Position numbers and translations under genes: made by a program. A stretch of DNA of 64,000 nucleotides, taken from assembly GCA_039621445.1 (NCBI GenBank), contig CP154955.1:31452542-31516541 (forward strand), written 5' to 3'. Of the stretch, positions 21,603 to 46,367 are shown piece by piece. The stretch's first letter is position 1; each line of letters opens with the position of its first letter. Under the pieces are notes generated by a model. The model worked only from the letters and a program-made list of their open reading frames with translations. It made no database searches and was not told the DNA's origin. The DNA comes from Euglena gracilis (Eukaryota > Euglenida > Euglenophyceae > Euglenales).

Positions 21603-22712
21603 TCAGAAAGTGGGAAAACGGAGGGCCGAGGGCCCATAAACTAGTGACACTGTGAGCAGAGAGGGGGGTGCCCTGCGTTTTTTCGTCCATTCAGGATGGA
21701 GGAAGACAGCGGTCAGGACATCTATGATACAGGTTGATAAGAATACCCGAACGTGTGAGTCAAAATAAGTGGCTGGTTTGGTAGGGCTGGTATTTTGTGG
21801 CAGGTTGACAGGCTGAATATCACGAACTGCACCGAAACAGTCAGAAACCAGCACCTCTTGCCTCCCTGTCTTGCAAAGCAGAGGGGGCAGTGCACTTGTT
21901 TTTGGATGCAACCTTTGTTGATTTCCTTTTCTGTGTGACTCTCCCCTAACCCATGAAAACGTGCCACAGTCGAAATCAGGTTGTGTGGAAATTCTCCGGC
22001 AATGTGCGCATTGGTAGGAAGTGTCGGTCTGATAGTGCATGTCAGTCATGTGTAGTGTGTGTATGGGGGTGTTGGAAGTTGTAGCTGCTGGGGGGTGTAC
22101 AGGGGTGTCCGAAATCGACACACCTGGTGGAAAACGTAAAAGTTGTGCAGCTGGGCGGCTACTCGACACCGAAATTTCTTCAGGCCTTTGGGCTTTCGCC
22201 TTGGAACCCAGTGAAACGTGGGGGGTTAAGCTACTCGCTTTCCCTACCGCATGGGAAACGTGCGGTAAAAGTGTCGTGGGCAGGGGGGCAGCTTTCTCTT
22301 TACCCCTAGGGTAGGAAACGGTGTTTTCAGTTGTAGAAAACGTTGTGGCAAGGCGGGGGGACATCTGGGAAGATGCCTTGGGGGAGAAATTCGGTGGTGT
22401 GGGTTGTGTGCGTGAAGTAGTGCGCAAACCGAGGGAGGGGCAATCCACAACAAGGCGGTTCTGACGCAAGAACGGAAAACCCAAAATTACGTCAGAGCCG
22501 CGAATACCCGATTCGTAACTCCAGGTACCCAGAAAATTTTGTATGTGTGGGGGCTGTGAGTGGCGTGGGTTAAGCTTTTCCATCCCTGCGTCTTCAGCCA
22601 CCTGGAGCAGGCAAGGACAATCATCCCTGGTTTTTGGTCTCTGGTGGGGTCCGGTGGGATCCGGTGTGAATCCAGTGGGTTTCCTTGGGGGGGGGGGGAA
22701 TGCATGCAACAA
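21603..22712 (-). mobile_element. Retropepsin-like ORF, retrotransposon remnant
   Basis: An open frame of about 369 codons on the minus strand. Near its start it contains GIRGSDVILGFPFLRQNRLV followed by VDCPSLGL. The pattern D-V-I-L-G-x-x-F/W-L...V-D is the C-terminal part of retroviral-type aspartic proteases in LTR retrotransposon polyproteins. The rest (Ser/Thr/Pro-rich, then YQCAHCRR) is not recognised. No LTR, reverse transcriptase or integrase block is seen, and the active-site D-T/S-G box is not visible upstream, so this is a fragment. The protease match is moderate. Confidence 0.45.
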
Positions 22713-23284
22713 GGTGGTTTGGGTCGGATATCCTGTTTCTTCTTTGCATCATGCAGAGGGTGCACAGCATAACCATGGCCTCCGGGGTCCCCAGCAGGGT
22801 CTTGGCCTCTTTTCTTTTGTCCCACATGAGTCACCTTTTGGCTCTGTTTAAACCATGAGACTGAAACCACCATCCCTCTTTAAAACATGAGACTTTGGGG
22901 GTGGTTCGGGATGCGGGGGGGGGGGGCGGGGGGGACGCGGGGGGGGGGGAACTGTGGCTCGACGTCCTCATAAACCTTCACTTCACGTCACCTAAAATTG
23001 GATGTATTTTTCCTTTGATCGACCAAAAAAGCCCAGACCAAGATCCGGGACGCGGGGGGGACATGGGGGGAGATTTGGGGCCATAAATCCAGAAGAAATA
23101 ATCTGTGAAAAAAATGGGGAAAAAAACTCCGGTGGGATCCGGTGGCTGTCCTTGCCTGGCCTGGAGCATCCATATGTTCACATACAAAACACACCAAACC
23201 ATTCACAAAGGTGCACCATTGCCGGTACCATCAAATACGAAATGCTTTCCGGAAACAAAGCGCAGCCAGCCACAGTCGCCTCAG

Positions 23285-38649
<15,365 letters not shown>

Positions 38650-38964
38650 CTGGGGAAGCGAAGGCGTCTGGAGGGCAGCGGCAACCCCGACGAAGGAATC
38701 CAGGAGGCCAGCATTTGATTCCTGAGTTTCAACGTTTGACTCTTGACTTATCTTCAGTTGCCATATTTTGGTGTAACTTTCATCATTACTTCCCCTGGTA
38801 CGATTGGCATGTGCGATGCAGTTGTTTGGGCAAAAGGTTCAACTTTGAGGGGGGACTGGGGGGGGGGGTGGCTGGTCCCTGGCTGAATGCCTCAAAGGGG
38901 GAGGGGTCTGTTGGCCCTGATATCCCAGGGTAAACTTGGGGGAGGCAAGTTGAGATCGAACTTA

Positions 38965-39606
38965 CTGTCCCCGGAAAAAATAACAACCGGAAAAAGTAAC
39001 AACCGGAAAAAATAACAACCGGAAAAATAACAAACCGGAAGGCTTCAGAGCAACAAGGATGTCAATATGGAATTCACGAAAAACTGGGTCCAGGTCATCA
39101 AATCAGGTCAGCGACGTCAATATCTGACAGGTCAAAATCGCAGTCAGCGGCATCCGCTGCTGCGAGGGCTGAAAGCATAATAGCACGGGCACTTGCACGT
39201 GCCTCCTCCTGCGACACAATGTGAACAAGTGCAGGCATAGAACATCCCAAATCCCAGAAGGCTGTTTTAATTCGAAGGGGTTTGTTGAAACAATGGCAAT
39301 TGAAGAGAGCTTGGATCCCAGCACAAAGATATGACATCGGGGGTTAATTCCTCGGCGGCTCGTAAATAAAACATCCTCTGTTTCAAAATCGGTTCTGAAA
39401 GGATTCTGAAAGGAACAAAGGGGTTTGCTCATCCGTACTGGCCCCGCCACCCTCTCAGCCAGGCCAAGTGAGAAAGTATCCAAAGAGCCATGGCGAAGGC
39501 GGGGCCTTTACACAGGAAAAAAATTGGAAAAATAACAACCGAAAAAATAACAACCTGAAAGGCTTGGGTTGTTATTTTTTCCGGTTGTTATTTTTTCCGG
39601 GGACAG
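38965..39606. mobile_element. TIR element at a TA target (642 bp)
   Basis: Long inverted repeats CTGTCCCCGGAAAAAATAAC followed by AACCGG repeats, with the exact inverse ending at 39606. The first 30 bases match, and TA dinucleotides flank both sides (38963-38964, 39607-39608). TA duplication is the hallmark of Tc1/mariner-type insertions, although the termini do not match a subfamily I can name. The subterminal unit AAAAATAACAACCGG is repeated three or four times at each end. The interior carries a minus-strand reading frame. Confidence 0.8.
39098..39483 (-). CDS. ORF inside the TA-flanked element
   Basis: Two overlapping frames look coding. The first half reads MDTFSLGLAERVAGPVRMSK and NPFRTDFETEDVLF; the second half shifts one frame to MPALVHIVSQEEARASARAI and ends acidic, DCDFDLSDIDVADLI, stop. 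It may be one gene with a frameshift or a spliced gene. No transposase DDE motif is visible, so the element is probably non-autonomous. Confidence 0.4.
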
Positions 39607-40113
39607 TATTGGCAATACCCTCAACTGAAACTTGATTACAAATAATCCCCGATAAACCAGATGGAGAGATGCCCCCAATGGCCCAATGATGAGCATGCTA
39701 TAGCACTCGCCGCAGTGGCCCCCTCGGGATAGGTTCTGGGGGTGATACCCCCAAAATTATACCCCCCCCTCCTGGGGGCTGGCTGTGGTTACCCAAAATA
39801 GCACGAGCCGCCAGCAGCACTCTGGGGAAAGAAAAGCAAAACAAGGTGGAAGCACCCCAAGCCTTCTTCCTGTGACTTTAGGGCCCTTTGCACCATGGGC
39901 ACTCTTTCGAATTGCATACGAGTCACATTCATATGTTTAGATGGTTTCCAAGTACGCCACGTGCTGGAATTGTGGCGAACTTTTGTGTATGACAAACTTG
40001 ACAACTAATGAATCAGCCTGGGTTCTGGCTTTAGGTGTCAAAATATTATTTGGGAGCAGGTTTGGGAGCAGATTTACACAATTGGAACAGACTCAGGCGC
40101 ACAACATTAGACT

Positions 40114-40590
40114 TTGGGCTACAATTTTTGGAACAAAAGGAGAGATGGGAGAGAAGGAAACATCAATGCGTCAGAGAAAAACAAACCGGAGGGTTTGGCA
40201 CATAAGCTGTTCTCTGGAATGCTTTGCAAGAGGTCGTTTGACGCGGGCCTCATGTACCGGCTGGTGCGGGGTTTGGCCTCCGCCCAGAGGATGAGGCATA
40301 AGACAAACAAGAGGAATGGGGCCATCGCATGTGTCGGCTGCGAGAAGACAAAGCGAAAGCAATCCGAGTCGTGGATACCGTTTGACAAACTGCGCAGGCT
40401 TGATCACATCAAAAGGCTGCATGCCGTACGAGGAAATGCCCCAAAGTGTGTCAATGACAAACCAGGAAGTCTGCTAAAAATGCCCAGAAGGGGGTTGACC
40501 AGGCAGCCAGCAAAGCCAGGGAATAATTCACTTCCATTGCTTTGCTGGTCTTCCTCACTTGGATCCCCTCGATCCAGGCATTGGCTGTGA
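40114..40590 (+). CDS. ORF with a C2-H2-like zinc motif
   Basis: A 158-codon plus-strand frame. Its central part looks coding: GLAHKLFSGMLCKRSFDAGL, MYRLVRGLASAQRMRHKTNK, then ACVGCEKTKRK and LDHIKRLH. C-x2-C followed by H-x4-H resembles a BED or C2H2 finger. Start and splice boundaries are not established. Exon 40736-40867 may belong to the same gene. Confidence 0.4.
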   Translation: MGYNFWNKRRDGREGNINASEKNKPEGLAHKLFSGMLCKRSFDAGLMYRLVRGLASAQRMRHKTNKRNGAIACVGCEKTKRKQSESWIPFDKLRRLDHIKRLHAVRGNAPKCVNDKPGSLLKMPRRGLTRQPAKPGNNSLPLLCWSSSLGSPRSRHWL

Positions 40591-40735
40591 AAAATGTAAC
40601 GCCATGATTTGGATCCGCTCAATCCTCCTCCCAGCCTCTCAAAGCAGATCATTATGAGTCGCTGCTTTAACGCAAAATACCTGCCACTGCAAAGCCATTA
40701 CTTCACGAACAGCAGTCTTTGTTTCCATTTTCAAG

Positions 40736-40867
40736 TTCATGGAGGATATTCTGGCCAAAGGCCAGAGGCAAATCCGAGGGGATGGCACACAAGCCACAAA
40801 GGTGCTCAGAGACAAAGGTGCGCCAAAGGGAGCACTTCATTCCATCACATTACATGGCGAGTCTCAG
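40736..40867 (+). CDS. Exon, unidentified plus-strand gene
   Basis: Forty-four codons, phase 0 at both ends, from CCATTTTCAAG to TCTCAG/GTTCCC. Reads FMEDILAKGQRQIRGDGTQA then TKVLRDKGAPKGALHSITLH. It is cut off downstream by the hAT-like insertion at 40908. Confidence 0.45.
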
Positions 40868-42124
40868 GTTCCCTGTGCTCTTGCCACAACAAGCTTCCCA
40901 ATAAAACCAGGGCGGTCCTTAAGCAAAAAAAAAATCCTGTCCCCATACACTTCAACCAAAAAATAAGGAAAAGGGGATTTTGGCCGGGGAATTTTTTTTT
41001 AAATTTTTTATTGAAAAATGAACCCAAAATACATGGTTTTTGATGGAAAATCACATTTTTTTCCCAAAGAAATCTCCAAAATTTCAGGGTTGAAAATTCT
41101 AAGTTTTTAGGGGGAGGTCAAAAAAGTTCAGGTCAAAAAAATGGGACCAAATTTTGGAAAATTCAAATTTTACTGAGATTTTTCCCTTGGAAATTTTTTG
41201 GATTTTCAGTGGCACTTTTTTGCTTCCAAAATCTCTCAAAATCAAAATTTTGAGAAATGTTAAATTTTTAGAAGGTGTTAATAAAAATGGGGTTTGGGGG
41301 GAGGTTGGGCAAAATTTTGGGCAGCATTTTCACCAATTTCGGGAAAACGGGGGATTTGGGCCGAAAAAATTGGAAATTTTTTTGAAAAATGAGCCCAAAA
41401 TACCAGGGGGGGGGGAAATTGGGGCTAGATAAAATTAGAACCGACAAAATTGGAAGCCAAAAAAATTGGTGATTTTTGATGGAAAACCACATTCTTTTCA
41501 CAAAAAATCTCAAAGATTTCAGGGTTAAATTTAGTGTAGTTTTAGGAGGGGGGTGGAAAATAACGAAGGTCAAAAAAAGTGGACCAAATTTTGGAAATCA
41601 AATTTTACTGACATTTTTCCTCTGTCAAATTTTTTGGATTTTCAATGGCATTTTTTTCCTTCAAAAACCTCTCAAAATCAACATTTTGAGAAAATGTTGA
41701 TTTTTGGAGGTGTGAAAAATGGGGTTTTGAGGGAGTTTTCCTTGCGAAATGGCCATTTTTTTGAGGAAAAAGTTCTTAAGTCATTGTTTTGGTCATCAAA
41801 AAGTGACGTTTTTTTGGTTTTTCCACACGTTTTTTTTTGTGTTTTTTTGAAAAAAAACATGTTTTTTTGTTTCAAAAAAACAGGCAGTCCACCTTCTTAG
41901 GCGGCCGAATTCGCACTTAAGGGTTTTTCCTTTAGAATTTGCGCATTTGCGCAAATGCGCAAATTTTACAAAATTCCTGGACCCTGTACCCTGGCACAGG
42001 AAACACAATCTGTGACACCCCTCTATTGGAGGGGATTAACTCCCAGTAGTTTGATGTAAATGCTGCTTACCAAGTGACGTGAATAGGGCTGAGGGTGAGA
42101 TTGATGCTGTTGTATGTCAAACAG

Positions 42125-43740
42125 GAGAGAGGCACACACCCCTTCTTACGACACTTGGAAATGGAGCTGACGTGCTGGCTGAACTGGCTTGGATACTACC
42201 GCCACCGGTAAGAACACACGGAGCCTCATTAGATCACACACCACAGACAGACAGACTACGTTCCCCAGCCGTCACGCAACTGATGTGTGTTTGTGGGCGC
42301 AATTGCGCAAATAAAAACAATTGTGTTTGTGGGCGCATTTGCGCAAATAAAACGTAAACCGATGATGTTAAAATGACGTGTTTGTGGGCGCAAATGCGCC
42401 CATAAACAAATTGTTGGTGTGCGCATTTGCGCAAATGCGCACACAAAAGAGTTATGTTTATTTGCGCAAATGCGCAAATAAACATGTATGTGTACTTTCC
42501 ATGTTAAAAGTCACCAATGAGGACCATGACCATACGAGGTTTTAAACCGTGATGGGCGTGTTGGTGCGCGCAAATGCGCAAATAAACACAATTACGTTTG
42601 TTTGCGCATTTGCGCAAATGCGCAAACAAACATTTAATAAACCGCTTCAAAATGATGTGTTTCAGCGAGCCTAAACACACACAAACAAAGTTTGTTTATT
42701 TGCGTAAATGTGCAAATAAACAAACATCAGTTGTGCGATACCATCTCCTCCTCCGTGACAGCTGGCGAATCCTTATGCCAACCATTGATTTGCACCACGA
42801 TTATGTGGTGATGAAATTTGTGGTGAGAGGTGGTGTGTAATGTTCACTGGGACACGGCATCTGACTGGCCAAAATTTGCCTGTCTTACGTGTGTAAATCT
42901 GCACTGCTGTTACCCTGCCTGAACGGCCTGTTCCTTTGGCGTCATCTGTTTGGCAGTTAAACGTAATGAATTGATGACATGCAAACGACCTGTGACTGTT
43001 GGACACCTTTTCTGTAACAGTACTGCGTTGCAAGAAGACAAAATTTGGCACCTGAAATACCCCGAGGGTCCGGCACACCCCACCCCCCCCCCCCCCCCCC
43101 CCCCCCCCCCCACCCCCCCCCCCTCCCCATTTTATGGTATTCTCCACCGTTTTTGCCTTGAAAAACGTAAAACAGACAATTTTTGTGCATAATTTGGTTG
43201 TGGGGAGTCCCACCGCGTTGATGCACCCAATCCAGTGGTAATGGTTCACCACTTCCTTGCACCCAAAATAACGGGTGTTTGAGGGCTGTTTCTCTCCGGC
43301 TGCTGGCTGCCATGCACTGGCATCACGTCATACCCCAGTCTCACACCCCGGTGGCAGGGTATAACGTGGGCGCTAAAGCTGGTTGTTGTACCAGGGAGGT
43401 GGATGCTGGTCTGGTGGGCGCTGAAGCATCAGCAGCTGATGTGGCTGCAGCAACAGAGCCGAGGCCGAGGCCGCGGGCCAGTGGCAGGGCCCTTGGGTCC
43501 CAAAAATTGGTACCGGTGGACGTGTACTGTTGCTGGGTGGCTGTGCACCCACCTTCAAGAGATCTTGTATCTCCACCTTTTGTGGGACCTGTCAATGGTC
43601 CAAAAACGGCACCATGACACCATATGCTGGGGGATATGGTGTGGTCATTTGGGTTGAACCCATTCATAAGCCACTAAGGGTAGCTGTAAGAGGGCCAAAT
43701 GAAATCGCTTTTTACTCCTCCTTTGGTGGTTTATTTGCGC
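42125..43740 (+). CDS. Element-borne spliced gene, exon-like blocks
   Basis: Candidate exons: 42125-42210 (after TCAAACAG, donor CCACCG/GTAAGAAC), about 42762-42822 (after CGTGACAG, donor TTTGTG/GTGAGAG; one frame reads WRILMPTIDLHHDYVVMKF), about 43021-43070 (ALQEDKIWHLKYPEG, donor GAGG/GTCCGG) and about 43580-43735 (NGTMTPYAGGYGVVIWVEPI then HKPLRVAVRGPNEIAF). In 42125-42210 two frames look equally coding, so I do not fix the translation. Hairpins lie between the blocks. No family recognised, and similarity to the gene of copy 1 is not apparent by eye. Confidence 0.35.
42280..42725 (+). repeat. Cluster of GCGCAAATGCGC hairpins (intron-like)
   Basis: Seven or more palindromes with core TTTGCGCAAATGCGCAAA and variable arms (TTTGTGGGCGCA, GTGTGCGCA, TGTTTATTTGCGCA) in a 550-bp stretch bounded by GTAAGAAC and CGTGACAG. 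Confidence 0.85.
43080..43131 (+). repeat. Poly-C tract
   Basis: About 45 C interrupted by a few A and T, following a GGTCCGG donor-like site. Confidence 0.9.
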
Positions 43741-44225
43741 ATTTGCGCGCATCACGTGGTTATTTGCGCAAATGCGCAAATAAACCGCACAAAGAAACTG
43801 AACAATTACATCTGGTTTATTTTGCGCATTTGCGCCTACAAACGATGTAATGCACACAAATGCGAAAAAAAAAACCACATCTGCTGCTGGTGTTTGACGG
43901 TTGTGTTTCCATCACACCGTTCTTCTTTGTATTTATTTGCGCATTTGCGCAAATAAACACGGAACATGTTTATATGCGCATTTGTGCAAATGCGCGTATA
44001 AACACAATTACGTTTGTGCGCACATTTGCGCCCATAAGCCTGCGCCGTTGACAAACAGTGTGACAAACCCACCAACTGGACGGCCCGTTGGTCTGCGCGC
44101 TCACAGCTGCTTTGCACAGTTTATTGGTACCAAAGCCCAATCCTTGAAGGACATGTTTATGTTTAGTTGCGCAAATGCGCAAATAAACATATACATGTTG
44201 GTGCGCGCATTTGCGCAAATAACAC
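43735..44225 (+). repeat. Second cluster of GCGCAAATGCGC hairpins
   Basis: Palindromes at about 43735, 43763, 43938, 43972, 44165 and 44203, same core as the first cluster. Confidence 0.8.
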
Positions 44226-44944
44226 AATTCTGCACTTCCAGTGTTGGGCTTCTTCCGCTGGGTTCTTTGCCACACAACTGGTTGTGTGGATCCGGGTATA
44301 AGCCGGGTGTGAGACACCCGTCCCCTGCATTCCCTTCATTCCCTGCGGACCCCTATTTCTTCCCCCCTGCGCTTCCCTTGCCAAACACCCTGCACTTGCC
44401 TTCCCTCCCTGCGTCCTTCCTGCCTGCTTGGTCACACCACACCCACACCCCCCGGCACCTCCTCCCTGCGCTTTAGAAAACAGCCCAAAAACACCACAGC
44501 AAGGCGTCGCAAGCAAAGCAGTCCGGCAAACACCCAGGACACACACCGCCGGCAACTCGTGCACACCCGGGGACACAGCCGAAAGAAGCAACAAGGGGAG
44601 TAAAGGTCGAGGTCCACAGGTGCTTTTTTGCGTTTTTTTTCAGTGTGGGCCGGCAAGGTTCCGGGGGTTTCAACGTACAAAGTCCATTTCCACCCCCCCC
44701 AAAAAACGCCATTTTTTGCCAAAGTCCCAGGGGTCATACCGCTAAAAACAGAATTTCGCTCATTTTTTGCACTCTCTTGTCAACGTGTTTTCAAACCCCC
44801 CTGACCTTCACAGCCGAAACAAAGAAGAATCAAAAAAATCGCAAATTTGCGCAAGTGCGCAAATAAAAATAAAAAAGCGTAAATGCGAATTAGGCCGCCT
44901 AAGACCTTGGCAAGCACCCAATGGTCAAACCCCAAAAAATCCCC

Positions 44945-45018
44945 ATTTAGGCCATTTTAAGCCATTTGAGGCTGTTCAAGGCCATTTTAGGCCATTTAGG
45001 CATTTTAGGCCATTTTAG
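44945..45018 (+). repeat. TTTTAGGCCA minisatellite, second copy
   Basis: Matches 6655-6727 in the sister hAT-like element. Confidence 0.65.
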
Positions 45019-45189
45019 CTATGGGTGCCTGCATATGGGTCCCAAAATGGGTTAAAAAAAAACCCGGCGCCGAAGGCGCTGGAAAAATTTTTCGGGTCCA
45101 AAACTGCCCTGGGGGGGGTCTTTAAGGGGCGGTCCTTAACAAAAAAAAATCCCGTCCCTTATGGACCGCCCTGGACAAAACATATGCCA

Positions 45190-46230
45190 GTGAGATGGTG
45201 ATTATGGTTTATTGAATTTACTGAAGATTGGTCCATAAGTTTTCTTTCAAAACTGGTGGAAAATGACATGGATGCGTTTGGTGAGGCTTTTGAATTTCCA
45301 ATGGAATATTGAATTTCGACGGGATTGCAGACAAAAGAAGGAATGGGTCAAACTTGTGAAACCTCGGCAACCACCTGTCCCCAAACCAATTAAATTCACC
45401 ACATCCAATTGCTGCCCCCGATAAATCCAAAAAGATCGTGATGCCCATTAAAAAAAAAAAAGGAATTAAAGGGAGTTCAGACAGTCACCATGGACCATCC
45501 AATTCCAAAGTTCACAACATCAAACTGGGCTAATATCCCACAAAACAAACGTCCTTTAGCGCACCTAACCTCCATCATGTTTCAAGGAAGCAATGGCTGA
45601 TTTTGCGTTGTCAGGCAAGGTAGTTATCAAAGTCAGGGAGAGATGTAGGATAGGATGGGTCAGGTCCAATATTGGTTGGTTGTCTTGACATCGATCGGAG
45701 GAGAAATATGCATACAGTGCAGGCCCGCGTAAAACTGGTGCTGGGTTCGGAGTTGGGTTAATTGTCAAATGTCAGATTGCATTGGGCCGTCGGTGCCGCC
45801 TGCTGGCCTGTGACGAAAGGGGGGGGGGGGTTATGCTGGAAAGCAATTGGACAACAACCGCAGTAACCAAGTTTCGACCCATTCTTCACCACATGGTTTC
45901 AGCCATTTTGGAGCCTTATTCGGCAAAGTATGTGAAACTGTGGAGCCCATCAAGTACTGGAAAAGAAAGCACTTGACAGGGGCAAGGAAGGTTGAGTGCG
46001 CCTCCCTGTGGAATTCTATCCAATGTTGGTCAATGTGGGGGAGACGGGACTCATGCCCTGCCAGTGGTTTCAACAGGTGTGCGCAGCCGGAACCGCAAAA
46101 AGTTTCCATAACTGGGGTCACAGGCCCCAGAGGTCACCAGTGGGACAGAATTAACTTCCTAAATCAAAAACAGCTTGCATTTGCACATCTCAGTCAAAAA
46201 AAAAGAGGTGTGCTTCGAGTTTGCAATTTC
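45190..46230. other. No confident gene
   Basis: Two overlapping plus-strand frames at 45782-46284 look partly protein-like (for example RPILHHMVSAILEPYSAKYV in one and HFGALFGKVCETVEPIKYWK in another), but no splice sites decide between them. Confidence 0.3.
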
Positions 46231-46235
46231 AAGGC

Positions 46236-46367
46236 TCATCCGGGAGTAAAATTGCACAATATGGTGCTCAATGCGACCTCTTGATCAAATTGATCACAAG
46301 AAATAAAAAGCTTTGGCTTCGAAAACAATTCACCAGTCGGTAACAAGGAAGGTGCCGCTTCAGAAAC
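46236..46367 (-). CDS. RING E3 terminal exon
   Basis: After TTCTTTCTCACAG in phase 0, reads [43 protein letters not shown], stop. It is not conserved in known family members, so this is supported only by splice signal, phase and an open frame to a stop. Confidence 0.55.
   Translation of the reverse strand, partial: VSEAAPSLLPTGELFSKPKLFISCDQFDQEVALSTILCNFTPG

Larger units (their letters stand above)
41896..44903. mobile_element. Palindrome-rich TIR element, copy 2 (3.0 kb), nested in hAT-like element
   Basis: Ends CTTAGGCGGCCGAATTCGCA and TGCGAATTAGGCCGCCTAAG, flanked by an exact 5-bp duplication ACCTT (41891-41895, 44904-44908). hAT copy 1 shows the uninterrupted site ACCTTGGCAAGC at 6621. 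The interior contains at least a dozen palindromes such as TTTATTTGCGCAAATGCGCA plus AATAAA, and plus-strand exon-like blocks between them. Confidence 0.85.
40908..45173. mobile_element. hAT-like TIR element, copy 2 (4.27 kb including a nested insertion)
   Basis: Starts CAGGGCGGTCCTTAAG and ends TTATGGACCGCCCTG, with flanks AATAAAAC and GACAAAAC (6 of 8 matching). The left 1 kb and right 0.25 kb correspond to copy 1 at 5556-6887, including the TTTTAGGCCA minisatellite and the GGCGCCGAAGGCGC hairpin. A palindrome-rich element (41896-44903) is inserted between the two parts. Confidence 0.75.

Noticed and set aside
43279-43667. Ala/Arg/Pro frames on both strands inside the nested element
   Set aside because: Neither strand shows bounded exons; composition follows the local CAG/GCC-rich sequence.
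42280-44225. Regularly recurring palindromes as a CRISPR-like or integron-like array
   Set aside because: Spacing is irregular, arms vary, and they fall between exons within a TIR element.
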